This document shows positions 1 through 9,284 of a stretch of DNA of 35,473 nucleotides, piece after piece. The stretch spans positions 1-35,473 of the forward strand of contig CAJUDO010000030.1 of the NCBI GenBank assembly GCA_910585405.1, read 5' to 3'. Every line of letters starts with the position of its first letter. Position 1 is the first letter of the stretch. The notes under the pieces were generated by a model that saw nothing but the letters and a program-made list of their open reading frames with translations, was not told the DNA's origin and made no database searches. This DNA comes from an uncultured Peptococcaceae bacterium. Its GTDB lineage: Bacteria > Bacillota > Peptococcia > Peptococcales > Peptococcaceae. The position numbers were made by a program, and so were the translations under genes.

Positions 1-145
1 AAAAAAGTATATTTTTCGGGATTTTTAAAAACGAGTTTCTGAGCTTAAAACAAATTCTGTGTCATACCAGTGAATATCCATAGACTATATATGCAGTATC
101 CACTATCTATTTTTATTATTTTTTCTCTTCGTTTTCCCCATCTGT

Positions 146-2260
146 TTACAGGCTTTCACTCAAAATCTGATAAGCTGGCGCGCCTTCGCATTGTTCAGGA
201 ATATCTACACCTAACAATACTGCAGCTGTTGGCGCAACATCGACTTCACGAATATAACGCTCTGTCCGGTAATTTTGTTTAATACCAGGTCCTGCAGCCA
301 GGAAAATTGGGGACAGTGTGGTATTATTATGTCCACATGCAGTAGAGAGTCCATTCCCATGGTCATAACAATAATCATCATGTACAAAGAACACAATATC
401 TGAACCCATTGGACCACCTAAGCCCAACAATACAGCATCCTTATTATGCAACGCCATAGATACAATACGATGTCCGGTTTTTGGATCTTTGTATCCGTAC
501 AAATCAGTAATAATCTGTTCTTCCAGTTCATATTTATCCGCTGGATCTACAATACCATGAGGATCTCTGCCTTTTAGGTTGATATAAATACTGTTGGAGC
601 GAGTCTGTACTGCCCGTGTTTTACTCCAATCCACTTCTGGCAGACTGTTTCCGTTTTCATCTTTTTTCATCACGGTGTAACCCATACTTGCTAATGGATC
701 TACGCAAATGCCGCAGCTTTCGCCGATTACATGCGCTTCTCCTTCCGGACAAATCTGTGCATGGTCAGAGAACACGATAATTGTCCAACCATCATCAATC
801 AAATGCATGAAACTGCCGATATATTCATCCGTCAGACTATACGTTGCCGCTGCATATTCCAAAGCCTGGGCTTCAGTGATTTTGGAAGTGTCACGTTCTT
901 TCAGATACTTCATATAGTTGTGTCCTTCCAAATCCGGCCCATGATAATGGGAGAAAATCACTTCCACACCATGTTCTTCAATCATATAATGCATACATTT
1001 TGACTGCCATCTTGCAGACAGCTCCCATTGGGGATGATTGCATTTCAAAATCATTTCCGGGTCGTTTCCTGTCATCTGACTGGTAGGAACCACTTGCCCG
1101 AACTTATCTGTAATTTCTTTGAATAAAGATTTCGGTGTCCATACCGAGTCATCTTCGCAGCTCATGCCGCGAGAAGCCCAAATGCGCACATAAGAACCAT
1201 CTTCTGCAATCTCAAGTGCGCGGAATGTACGGTGTACTTTTTCCATTGTGCCATCTGATTTTGGCAATACATCCATTACATATGGAGTGAATACATCGTT
1301 TTCCAGGACCTTAATGGGTTCATCCTTTGTTTTATCTGCATACATTGCTACACGGTCGTACTTTCCGTCAGCATTTTTCAAAATCAAGCCAAAGCGAACC
1401 ACTTTCCCCATACCGGTAAGCATCACAAACTCTTTGCTGTCTGCCGGCACTTCAAAGCCCCAGCCCTGCGGCGGGAAAATCGGAGATATTGATGCTGATG
1501 TAGGGAAGTCAGCTAAATCCCACATCAAACCTCTGCCGCTGAACTCCTTATCAGCATCCTCGAACTGAATTGCGTTGGTTACAAAACTGCCCGGCACAGT
1601 GTACCCTTCTACACCTAAATTTTCCACATATTCGTCATAATACTTCTGCAGCAGTTCTTTTGCTTCCGCTGATCTTGACGACTGCTGAGGAATCCCCAGA
1701 TAAGACAGCTTTTCATCGCCCTCTAATTTTGAATTACGAACAGCCATTGGCATATAGGACGGTTTCTGTGCCTTGGTGCTAGCGATAAACACTGTATCAA
1801 AATCTCTTGCGGAAGAAAAGGCACACACTGCCCCCGGACTGGAACCATCTACTGTAATCAGATTTTCATTGTCGATGGTTGGAGGCCATGCACCACCCGG
1901 CCAATGCCAAACCAGAGTTTTCTTTCCTGCTTCCGCTGTGATGTTCCATAACGGCTGAACCTTCAAAAATGTAGAATAGAATGCTGCATAAGTGATTTCC
2001 TTATCATCTCCGGATAAGTTGTAGTCCATAATCCCATGGGTCATAGGATAGCAACCAGTTCCTAACGTAGCCCACATTGGCGGAGTGATAGTTGGCACTG
2101 CCCCCAACAACATTAGGTCATCGCGGCAAGAGCCCATTTCCATCAATTTTTTGGTGTTGGGCATCTTCCCCTCTGCAATCATTCGTTTCGTAAATCTGGG
2201 GTCCATCCCATCAATCCCCAGCATTAACAATTTGTCTGTTAATCCTTTTGTACGTAACAT
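146..2260 (-). CDS. Alkaline phosphatase superfamily phosphodiesterase (copy 1)
   Basis: The 704-residue protein belongs to the type I phosphodiesterase/nucleotide pyrophosphatase branch of the alkaline phosphatase superfamily, two-metal enzymes that hydrolyse phosphate or sulfate esters. Visible active-site parts are the N-terminal metal Asp in GIDGMDP (D17), the nucleophile segment TITPPMWATL (probable nucleophile T59) followed by YPMTHGIMDY, the Asp-x3-His segment DLEGH, and the FSDHA metal motif. No signal peptide or membrane segment is seen, so it is probably cytoplasmic. AAAGGAGGG lies just upstream of the ATG at 2260. It follows its paralogue with a gap of about 60 bases, so the two are probably co-transcribed, and no clear terminator follows in the 145 bases left. 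The substrate is unknown. The family assignment is firm and the reaction is inferred. Confidence 0.85.
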   Translation of the reverse strand: MLRTKGLTDKLLMLGIDGMDPRFTKRMIAEGKMPNTKKLMEMGSCRDDLMLLGAVPTITPPMWATLGTGCYPMTHGIMDYNLSGDDKEITYAAFYSTFLKVQPLWNITAEAGKKTLVWHWPGGAWPPTIDNENLITVDGSSPGAVCAFSSARDFDTVFIASTKAQKPSYMPMAVRNSKLEGDEKLSYLGIPQQSSRSAEAKELLQKYYDEYVENLGVEGYTVPGSFVTNAIQFEDADKEFSGRGLMWDLADFPTSASISPIFPPQGWGFEVPADSKEFVMLTGMGKVVRFGLILKNADGKYDRVAMYADKTKDEPIKVLENDVFTPYVMDVLPKSDGTMEKVHRTFRALEIAEDGSYVRIWASRGMSCEDDSVWTPKSLFKEITDKFGQVVPTSQMTGNDPEMILKCNHPQWELSARWQSKCMHYMIEEHGVEVIFSHYHGPDLEGHNYMKYLKERDTSKITEAQALEYAAATYSLTDEYIGSFMHLIDDGWTIIVFSDHAQICPEGEAHVIGESCGICVDPLASMGYTVMKKDENGNSLPEVDWSKTRAVQTRSNSIYINLKGRDPHGIVDPADKYELEEQIITDLYGYKDPKTGHRIVSMALHNKDAVLLGLGGPMGSDIVFFVHDDYCYDHGNGLSTACGHNNTTLSPIFLAAGPGIKQNYRTERYIREVDVAPTAAVLLGVDIPEQCEGAPAYQILSESL

Positions 2261-2319
2261 TTAACGCCCTCCTTTTAATCTGTAAAACATACTTTTTATA
2301 TTAAGCTTTCAAATCTCTA

Positions 2320-4416
2320 CTACATTTTTTCTGTAAAGATTTGATAAGCTGGTGCACCTTCACATTGCGCAGGCATATCTACGCCCAATAAAACAGCTGC
2401 TGTCGGAGCTAAATCAACCTCACGGACATACCGATCAGTGCGATAAGCTTGTTTAATCCCCTTCCCTGCCGCTAAGAAAATAGGAGATAAGGAAGTGTCA
2501 TTGTGACCCCATGCAGTAGAGAGCCCCGGGCCATGATCATCCACAAAACTTTCATGCAGGAAAAGCACGATGTCTGAACCCATTGGACCACCTAAACCCA
2601 ATAAAACCGCATCCTTGTTATGCAATGCTAATGCAACGATACGATGACCTGTTTTTTCATCTTTATAACCGTACAAATCTGTAATGATCTGTTCTTCCAG
2701 CGCGTACTTGTCTTCCGGATCTACAATCCCGTAGGGATCACGACCTTTTAGATTGATATAGATACTGTTGGAACGCGTTTGGATTGCTTTTGTTTTTGTC
2801 CAGTCAACCTCTGGCAAATCGTTTCCATCCGCATCTTTCTTCAACACAGTGTAACCCATAGCACGCATTGGGTCCACGTTGACGCCACAGTTTTCACACA
2901 ATACATGAGGTCCTTCCTCTGCAGAAATCAACGCATGATCAGAGAAAATCATAATGGTCCAGCCCTCGTCAATTAAGTGCATAAAGCTACCAATGTAGTC
3001 GTCTGTTACCTTATAGGTTGCCTCTGCAAATTTCACAACCTCATTTTCATCATAACGAGAGGTATCACGATTTTTCAAATATTTCATATAGTTATGGCTC
3101 TGCAAGTCAATATTGTGCATATGAGAAAAAATCACTTCTACGCCATGGTTTTCAATCATATGATGCATCAGTTTGCTCTGCCACTCTGCCGCTTTAATCC
3201 ATTGTTCATTATTACATTTTAGAATCAAATCTGCATCGTTACCACTCATCTGACTGGTTGGCTGTGGAGGACCAAACAAACTGCAAGCTTCTTTAAACAG
3301 CGATTTTGGGAACCACACCGAATCATCGTCGCAGCTCATGCCGCGGGAAGCCCAAATGCGCACATAAGAGCCATCTTCCGCAATTTTTAAAAGTCTCATG
3401 TTACGATATACATGTTCTTCACCATTTGGTGTCGGGATAGTGTCATAAATATCGGTAGTAAATACGTCATTTTCTAACACTTTGATAGGCTCCGGTGTAG
3501 ATTTATCTTTATAGATTGCAACCCTATCATATTTTCCATCTTCATTTTTCAAAATCAATGCATTCCGAACTACTTTGCCATAGTAAGTAATCATCACAAA
3601 TTCTTTCGCATCCGCAGGAATTTCAAACTCCCAGCCATTTGCAGGGAAAATCGGAGAAATACAGCAGCTGCTCGGGAAATCTGCCAACAGCCAGTTCAAC
3701 CCTTTATCCTTTTCAAACAGTACATTATCCACTACAAAGCTGTCAGACGGCTGATAGCCTTCTACCGCAATTGTATCTTTATACTCTTGTCTGTATTTAG
3801 CTAATCTTGCTTTTGCCTCATCTGATTTTCCGCTTTTAAATGGCATCCCCAGATAACGCAGTTGTTCATCGCCTTCCAAATCAGTCGTGCGAACTGACAT
3901 TGGCATATAAGATGGTTTTTCCGCTTTCGCGCTTGCAATAAACACCATATCCAAATCACGTTCATTGGACCATGCACAGCAGGCCCCTGGACTGGAACCA
4001 TCAATAGTAATCAAATTTTCACTTTCAATGCTTGGTGGGAAACTCCCCCCCGGCCAATGCATCACTAATGTTTTTTTGCCAGCTTTTGCTGTCACATTAA
4101 ATAATGGCTCTGCTTTCAAAAATACTGAGGAAAACGCACCCAGGGTAATATCTTTGTCATTTTCCGCAGACAGATTATAGTCCATAATACCGTGGGTCAT
4201 CGGATAAGCACCAGTGGCCAATGTAGCCCACATAGGCGGTGTAATCGTTGGATTTGCGCCCAGCATCATTAAATCTTCTCTACAGGAACCCATATCCATC
4301 AATTTTTTAAAATTGGGCATTTTCCCTTCGTTCACTAAGCGCCTGGTAAAACGGGGATCCATTCCGTCTACACCCAAAAGTAACAATTTGTCTGTCAAGC
4401 CTTTTTCACGCAACAT
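2320..4416 (-). CDS. Alkaline phosphatase superfamily phosphodiesterase (copy 2)
   Basis: This tandem paralogue of the downstream gene is about 698 residues long and strongly similar along its whole length. It has the same metal and nucleophile motifs: GVDGMDP, TITPPMWATL, IFSDHA and a C-terminal GHND segment. The reading frame is open to 4440, but the longer start lies on the ribosome site. AAAGGAGGGGAC precedes the ATG at 4416, and the protein then begins MLREKGLTDK, matching MLRTKGLTDK in its neighbour. No export signal is visible. It is the first gene of a probable two-gene operon that diverges from the LysR gene at 4738, whose product is its likely regulator. It is probably a cytoplasmic phosphate- or sulfate-ester hydrolase of unknown substrate. 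Confidence 0.85.
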   Translation of the reverse strand: MLREKGLTDKLLLLGVDGMDPRFTRRLVNEGKMPNFKKLMDMGSCREDLMMLGANPTITPPMWATLATGAYPMTHGIMDYNLSAENDKDITLGAFSSVFLKAEPLFNVTAKAGKKTLVMHWPGGSFPPSIESENLITIDGSSPGACCAWSNERDLDMVFIASAKAEKPSYMPMSVRTTDLEGDEQLRYLGMPFKSGKSDEAKARLAKYRQEYKDTIAVEGYQPSDSFVVDNVLFEKDKGLNWLLADFPSSCCISPIFPANGWEFEIPADAKEFVMITYYGKVVRNALILKNEDGKYDRVAIYKDKSTPEPIKVLENDVFTTDIYDTIPTPNGEEHVYRNMRLLKIAEDGSYVRIWASRGMSCDDDSVWFPKSLFKEACSLFGPPQPTSQMSGNDADLILKCNNEQWIKAAEWQSKLMHHMIENHGVEVIFSHMHNIDLQSHNYMKYLKNRDTSRYDENEVVKFAEATYKVTDDYIGSFMHLIDEGWTIMIFSDHALISAEEGPHVLCENCGVNVDPMRAMGYTVLKKDADGNDLPEVDWTKTKAIQTRSNSIYINLKGRDPYGIVDPEDKYALEEQIITDLYGYKDEKTGHRIVALALHNKDAVLLGLGGPMGSDIVLFLHESFVDDHGPGLSTAWGHNDTSLSPIFLAAGKGIKQAYRTDRYVREVDLAPTAAVLLGVDMPAQCEGAPAYQIFTEKM

Positions 4417-4464
4417 ACAAAAGTCCCCTCCTTTTTCCATAACTCATATAATAAAAGATCTTCC

Positions 4465-4515
4465 ATATATATTGTTTTGTTATACAATATATATTTTTTT
4501 ATTTATATATATTGT
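4465..4515. promoter_or_regulatory. Three alternating half-sites, probable LysR operator
   Basis: Three copies of an 11-base half-site alternate in orientation: ATATATATTGT at 4465-4475, its inverse ACAATATATAT at 4484-4494, and ATATATATTGT again at 4505-4515. The last two extend to a perfect 14-base inverted repeat (4481-4494 and 4505-4518). Centre spacings are about 19.5 and 21 bases, so the sites lie on one helix face. They sit between the phosphodiesterase operon and the divergent LysR gene, the usual place for LysR-type binding. That LysR binds here is inference; the DNA is very AT-rich and partial symmetry could arise by chance. Confidence 0.5.
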
Positions 4516-4636
4516 ATACTACAGCCCCCCTTCTTACCAATCAGTTTTATTTTGTTAAATTTTTTACTAGGAACAATTTTATTTTGTTTCCTTTTCAACC
4601 AGGAACACATCTGCTTTTCTGTATTTTTGCTATTGC

Positions 4637-4665
4637 TTTACAAAAAGCCTATCGGCGATTATAAT
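4637..4665 (+). promoter_or_regulatory. Sigma-A-type promoter of the LysR gene
   Basis: TTTACA (4637-4642) and TATAAT (4660-4665) are 17 bases apart, a near-consensus housekeeping promoter. Transcription would begin near 4672, about 65 bases before the LysR start codon. The half-site array lies about 120 bases upstream. Confidence 0.65.
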
Positions 4666-4737
4666 ATGAAATATATTACAATTTAAAAGAATCAACTTAT
4701 TTTTCAAGTTTGTAGCATTCTACACAGGAGGTTTTTT

Positions 4738-5634
4738 ATGCGTCTTGAACAGTTACGCTACTTGAGTGATATCCAACATACAAATTCTATTTCTAAAACT
4801 GCCAACCGCTTTTTTCTATCTCAGCAATCCTTGTCAAACAACATTCGTCAACTGGAAAAAGAACTTAACGTAGTCCTATTAGAGCGCTCCCCCTTTGGGG
4901 TCAATCTTACCAAGGAAGCTCGTGATCTGCTAGCGCTGAGTGATCCCTTCTTGAAGCAATACGATGAACTGCAGAATCAATTCGCATTGCAGCAAGAAAA
5001 TACAGAAGAAAATGTAAAACATATTCGCATCTATTGTTCATCTGTGCTGGCTACACTGGTTTTGCCAAAAGCAATCGCTATTTTCAGTAAAAAATATCCT
5101 AAAACAAGAGTTTCCGTAAAAGAAATCTCTTACAAAGATATCTTTCCTTCTATTGAAAAAAATATTTGTGATGTTGCGTTTCTTAGCATTAACGAAGAAT
5201 ATTTTCTGGAACAGCTCAATACTTACGATGCATCTAAATTTCACTACAATATTATGATCACCGACCGTCTAGTGGCTTGTATATCTGCACAATCGCCTTT
5301 AGCCCAAAAAGAAATAATTGAGCAAAGTGATATTGTGACGCGTCCTTTTACGTATTTGAATATCGTGCCACTCAAGAAAAATAACGCCAATAATTCCAAT
5401 CTAGCGTTGTACAACTCTCACAATATTGAATTTCATCGTCGCGCATTGCGGGAAATGGATGTCATCTCCCTCATGCCACGCTATGTATACAGCAACCTTT
5501 TCGACAACAAACATTATGTATCCAAATTTTTAGAAGGAGCACAGCAGACAATTTATCACACCACAATTTATCCCAGCAACACACCCAGTCCCATTGTGAA
5601 AGAACTGGTAAATATCGTAACTGCGCTAATCTGA
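4738..5634 (+). CDS. LysR-family transcriptional regulator
   Basis: The protein has 298 residues. A winged helix-turn-helix occupies roughly residues 1-60 (SISKTANRFFLSQQSLSNNIRQLE), followed by a linker helix and a periplasmic-binding-like effector domain from about residue 90. This is the standard LysR layout and length. AGGAGG lies 6 bases before the ATG. The gene diverges from the phosphodiesterase pair and ends in a strong shared terminator, so it is probably the local regulator of that pair. The effector is unknown; LysR proteins usually respond to a small metabolite of the pathway they control. It resembles the LysR protein encoded near 22.0 kb in its DNA-binding region. Confidence 0.9.
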   Translation: MRLEQLRYLSDIQHTNSISKTANRFFLSQQSLSNNIRQLEKELNVVLLERSPFGVNLTKEARDLLALSDPFLKQYDELQNQFALQQENTEENVKHIRIYCSSVLATLVLPKAIAIFSKKYPKTRVSVKEISYKDIFPSIEKNICDVAFLSINEEYFLEQLNTYDASKFHYNIMITDRLVACISAQSPLAQKEIIEQSDIVTRPFTYLNIVPLKKNNANNSNLALYNSHNIEFHRRALREMDVISLMPRYVYSNLFDNKHYVSKFLEGAQQTIYHTTIYPSNTPSPIVKELVNIVTALI

Positions 5635-5653
5635 CAAACCTATACCGCAAAAA

Positions 5654-5690
5654 AACAGGAAGCTTGATGACAGCCATCAAGCTTCCTGTT
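5654..5690. terminator. Bidirectional intrinsic terminator
   Basis: A perfect 16-base stem (5654-5669 with 5675-5690) and a 5-base loop are flanked by an A run on the left and a T run on the right. It ends the LysR transcript on the plus strand and the GH3 pair on the minus strand. Confidence 0.9.
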
Positions 5691-5722
5691 TTCCCTTATT
5701 TATCTTTTTACCCTCGTTTCTG

Positions 5723-7393
5723 TCAAATCCGCATTTCAATTTCACTGTCCAGCGGTTCCTCTGAGATAACCAAGGGTAATTTAATTCCGCAAGCCCCCCG
5801 GTCTTCTCTTGTGCGAACAGTAAATTGATAATCTTTATAACTTTGCTTCACTACATAAATGCCACTGCTAATTATTCCCCATAGCCGTTCCGTCTGCTCA
5901 TCCAGTTCCTGTTTCAATGCAGTGTAATCTACCGCGTCTTTGCTCTCCAACACATAAAAAAAGCCTTCCGTATTTTTATAAATTTGCATCAAATCAAAAT
6001 TGCAGGAACGTTTCTTCTCTATTTGACGTATCAAGTCTGCAAACTGATGACCATATATTTTTTCCCCGTCGATTTGTACAAATTCGCTGCTTTTGCCGCA
6101 AAATACAATATTGGGAGTATTTCCGGTAAATCCCTGGATGCGCACGATATCCTGCAAATTATAGCGATACAATCCAGAATAAGTCGTCACCAGCAGCTCA
6201 TAACAAACACCATCTGTCACTTCCCACATACAAAGGGGCGCTCCGCCGTCTAGCGGACGGAATTCAAAAAAGCATGCAAAAGGGGCTGCGATACCGGACG
6301 CACTGGCTAATTCATTCGGAATATTCAGTTTGCACTCACTGGCGCCGTATCCCATCTCAAAGCATTTTATACCAGCAGGCAATCTCCGCAGCACTTCACG
6401 GGCGTCTCTACCCACTGAAGCAGAAAGCCAGCAGCTCACCATACTCAAAGCCGGCCAAATCGTTGCAATATCTTCAGGTCCAGTAATCAAACAGCCTTTT
6501 TTATCATACAACTCCTGCAACCCATCCGCTCTTTGCGTATTTGCTGGAAACAACCGCCGCAGCTGTTCCCGCACCTCGGGCAAAAGCTCCACAGAAAAAT
6601 CACCATGACGGATGTCCTCGATCATTTGCTGCCCTTCAGCTACAATCCTATCCAAAATACGCCCAAAATGAATTAAATTGTTACAGAATACTTTGCTGAA
6701 TCTTACTTCTGCCAATGTATATACCGCCATCATATAATCTCTATCTCTCGCAGCAATCCCCGGCGCCTCCCAAAATTCCACCGGCAAAAGGTTCATTGTC
6801 CCTGTTTTCTTGCGCATGTTGCGTGCTGTCTGGCCGGAAGCGCGTACTACCAACTTCCCGTCAGCACTGTTATCCACTGGCGCATAATTAGAGATCGTTA
6901 AATTTTTGGCGTCCATATCCAGCGTCACCGGTAAAAGCTCACTCATGTACATTCCCCTCACTGACATCACCAACTGCTTTGCCGTATTTCCTGCCTTGCT
7001 TTCCAAAAAATATTTAATATTCCCTGTACTGCCTGTAGTCGCAATAAACAAGGCCGTCTCGCCTGTATAGAGCTGACGCGGTTCCCCTGCAAGCTCCCGC
7101 TCAATATAGGGACGATAATCCTCATAAGTCGTCACCGCCGCATGATCTCGCCATTCCTCCAGACTGGTAAACCGCCTAAAATCATGCTCACGGGCATAGG
7201 CACTACCCTGCGCGCACAGCAAAATTTCCTGCAATACCTGTTTTTGCATACACTCGCAGTCCATCAACAATTCAGGCATTTCTGCGTAAAGTTGTTTCGG
7301 GTGAATCGAAAACATCTCCTCTGGAATTGTTCTTGCTTCCTTGTTCCGTTGCTGCCCCAGCGCTCTCGCCATAGCTTCCTCATACTGTAGCAT
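5723..7393 (-). CDS. GH3-family adenylate-forming protein (A)
   Basis: This 556-residue protein belongs to the GH3 superfamily. The plant members adenylate a carboxylic acid (such as indole acetic acid or jasmonate) and join it to an amino acid. The three ATP-handling motifs are visible: ATTGSTGNIKY near residues 118-128, YGASECKLNIP near 345, and TTYSGLYRYNLQDIVRI near 410. No signal or membrane segment is seen. The gene lies 19 bases after its paralogue and ends at the shared terminator, so the two form an operon. Bacterial GH3 proteins have few characterised members, so the acyl substrate and acceptor here are unknown. Adenylation is inferred from the motifs. Confidence 0.85.
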   Translation of the reverse strand: MLQYEEAMARALGQQRNKEARTIPEEMFSIHPKQLYAEMPELLMDCECMQKQVLQEILLCAQGSAYAREHDFRRFTSLEEWRDHAAVTTYEDYRPYIERELAGEPRQLYTGETALFIATTGSTGNIKYFLESKAGNTAKQLVMSVRGMYMSELLPVTLDMDAKNLTISNYAPVDNSADGKLVVRASGQTARNMRKKTGTMNLLPVEFWEAPGIAARDRDYMMAVYTLAEVRFSKVFCNNLIHFGRILDRIVAEGQQMIEDIRHGDFSVELLPEVREQLRRLFPANTQRADGLQELYDKKGCLITGPEDIATIWPALSMVSCWLSASVGRDAREVLRRLPAGIKCFEMGYGASECKLNIPNELASASGIAAPFACFFEFRPLDGGAPLCMWEVTDGVCYELLVTTYSGLYRYNLQDIVRIQGFTGNTPNIVFCGKSSEFVQIDGEKIYGHQFADLIRQIEKKRSCNFDLMQIYKNTEGFFYVLESKDAVDYTALKQELDEQTERLWGIISSGIYVVKQSYKDYQFTVRTREDRGACGIKLPLVISEEPLDSEIEMRI

Positions 7394-7412
7394 ATTCTAT
7401 CCCCTTTTTACA

Positions 7413-9035
7413 TTACCTCTTTATGGGGCCATAAATTTCTTTCACCATGGCCCCATCTGGTTGTTTCTCTACAATCATCGGCAGTTTGATGCACTGCATT
7501 GTACGGCCGTTGGTCATCAACGCCCGATATTCTTTGTTGCGGTATCCATCCTTCATCACATAGAAACGACCCGCTGCAATCTGCTTCTGCTCCATAATCT
7601 GCCGCAGCTGTGTGCAAAATGCATAATAGTCTGCATCAGTATCGTCAAACTCCAATAATACGGACAGCTTTCCATCTTCTACGTAGCCCTGATATAAACG
7701 AAGCAAACACTGACAGGCGTCCTCTGCCTGCGCTATGGCATCTATGAGCTCATAGCTGTGCACCGTTCTGTCTGCCAATAGATAATTTTCTGAATTGCGG
7801 CAGCAAAATTCAATATTTGCCGTTGTTCCTACAAATCCCCGTATCCGCACAATATCATTTATCTTGTAGCGATAGAGACCTGAGTAAGTGGTAATCAACA
7901 ATTCATAGTACTCCCCGTCCTTTACCTCAGCCATCCCTATCGGTTCTCCACCATCTAACGGCTGGAACTCAAAATAACAGGAATAGATTGCTAATGGTCC
8001 GTACCCGCAGCCAAATTCCATAGGAATATTAAACATCGCCTCGCTGGAACCGTAGCTTTCCGAAATATAGCGCACCCTTTCTGGCAAACGGTGCATCACA
8101 TCCTTGGAGAACTGCCCTACACTCCCCGCCAGCCACACGCCTGCAAAAACAAACTCGGGCCAGATTTTTTCTACAGGCAGCTCACCGTATTCATCCAACA
8201 ATTGCTGCAATTCATCAGCACGTGTTTCATCGGCCGTAAATGTTTCTGCCAAAATAGCTCTGTCTTCTGCTGTCAGCTCGGCTGTCATATAGCCATTCCT
8301 GATATCATCTATCATTTGCTGAGGTCTTGCTGCTATCCAATCCAACAATACTCCAAAATAAGCCAAATTATTGCAGAACAGCATATTAAAATGCTTCTCT
8401 TTCAGCGTATACAGCGCCGTCAAATAATCTCTGTCATCATCAGACATCGTCGCTTCCAAAAACTCATAAGGAAAGACGTACAGCTGTGCCGCTCTCTCCC
8501 ACAGCATCTTAGCCGCCTGCCCCGATGTGCGGCGCACCGCCTTTCCATTGGGCGCTTCATCCAACGGCGCACAGTTGGTCACTGCCAGCATCTTTACTGC
8601 CAGATCTGTCATGATTGGCTCTTTTCCTGCCAGCGACATATTCCAAATATCAATGCTCAACTGACGGGCCAAAGCGCCTGCTTTCGTTTCAATATAATAT
8701 TTTCCCTGCATAGATCTTCCTGTGGACAACAAATAATATTCCGTTTCTAAATCCGTAAGCTGCTGCGCATCCTTCTGCATATTATCCTGTACATAGGAGA
8801 CATAATCCCCGTATTCTGAAATGGGAACCTTCTGTAAAAATTCTTCTTTTGTGCGAATTCCCGCGAAACCATGCTCCTCCGCATACGCACTGTTTCTGCC
8901 AAATTCTATAATATCCGCCAACACAGCATCCTGCATTGCGGCCCCGTTTTGAAACAATGACTGCCAACCATCCTGCGCATATTGCATCAAGTGTTCAGCT
9001 ACTTGTTCTGGTATACTTTGTCTCTTTCCCATCAT
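7413..9035 (-). CDS. GH3-family adenylate-forming protein (B)
   Basis: This is a second GH3 protein of about 540 residues. The frame is open to 9149, but GGAGGGGG precedes the ATG at 9035, giving MMGKRQSIPEQ; the extra upstream residues look unlike coding sequence. Motifs are LSTGRSMQGKYY (about 103-114, the phosphate loop, different from ATTGSTG in protein A), YGSSEAMFNIP, and TTYSGLYRYKINDIVRIRGF. Similarity to protein A runs throughout but is clearly diverged, so this is an old duplication, perhaps with a different substrate or a heteromeric partnership. It is the first gene of the pair, separated from argH by a terminator. Acid and amine substrates cannot be read from the sequence. Confidence 0.85.
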   Translation of the reverse strand: MMGKRQSIPEQVAEHLMQYAQDGWQSLFQNGAAMQDAVLADIIEFGRNSAYAEEHGFAGIRTKEEFLQKVPISEYGDYVSYVQDNMQKDAQQLTDLETEYYLLSTGRSMQGKYYIETKAGALARQLSIDIWNMSLAGKEPIMTDLAVKMLAVTNCAPLDEAPNGKAVRRTSGQAAKMLWERAAQLYVFPYEFLEATMSDDDRDYLTALYTLKEKHFNMLFCNNLAYFGVLLDWIAARPQQMIDDIRNGYMTAELTAEDRAILAETFTADETRADELQQLLDEYGELPVEKIWPEFVFAGVWLAGSVGQFSKDVMHRLPERVRYISESYGSSEAMFNIPMEFGCGYGPLAIYSCYFEFQPLDGGEPIGMAEVKDGEYYELLITTYSGLYRYKINDIVRIRGFVGTTANIEFCCRNSENYLLADRTVHSYELIDAIAQAEDACQCLLRLYQGYVEDGKLSVLLEFDDTDADYYAFCTQLRQIMEQKQIAAGRFYVMKDGYRNKEYRALMTNGRTMQCIKLPMIVEKQPDGAMVKEIYGPIKR

Positions 9036-9233
9036 CCTCTTCCCCCTCCACATTCTTCTGCCTATAATAAGATTATAAGACAGAAGTGATAGGTTCGATA
9101 ACAAAACAAATTCCCCTAGCGAGATTTTGTTACAAATTATTTTTGTCACGTATAATTTCCCATTGTTTTCGCTTGAAAGCTATCCTTTTCTTTTGCTTTT
9201 TTACAGAATGAAACCATACCGAAACTCCAATCA

Positions 9234-9265
9234 AAAAAGGAATGCCCACGCCGACATTCCTTTTT
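9234..9265 (-). terminator. Intrinsic terminator after argH
   Basis: Arms at 9234-9244 and 9255-9265 (AAAAAGGAATG and its complement) enclose a 10-base loop. It lies just after the argH stop on the minus strand and separates argH from the GH3 pair, which therefore needs its own promoter in the roughly 200 bases that follow. Confidence 0.75.
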
Positions 9266-9284
9266 CATATACTGTATTCTGATT

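Noticed and set aside
1..145. Start of the window before the first gene
   Set aside because: AT-rich sequence with no convincing gene, hairpin or T-run terminator. It may be the end of the phosphodiesterase transcript, but nothing can be supported.
8091..8750. 219-codon plus-strand frame inside GH3 protein B
   Set aside because: It is fully antisense to a gene with clear GH3 motifs, has no ribosome site, and its Cys-, His- and Gln-rich composition is typical of a shadow frame.
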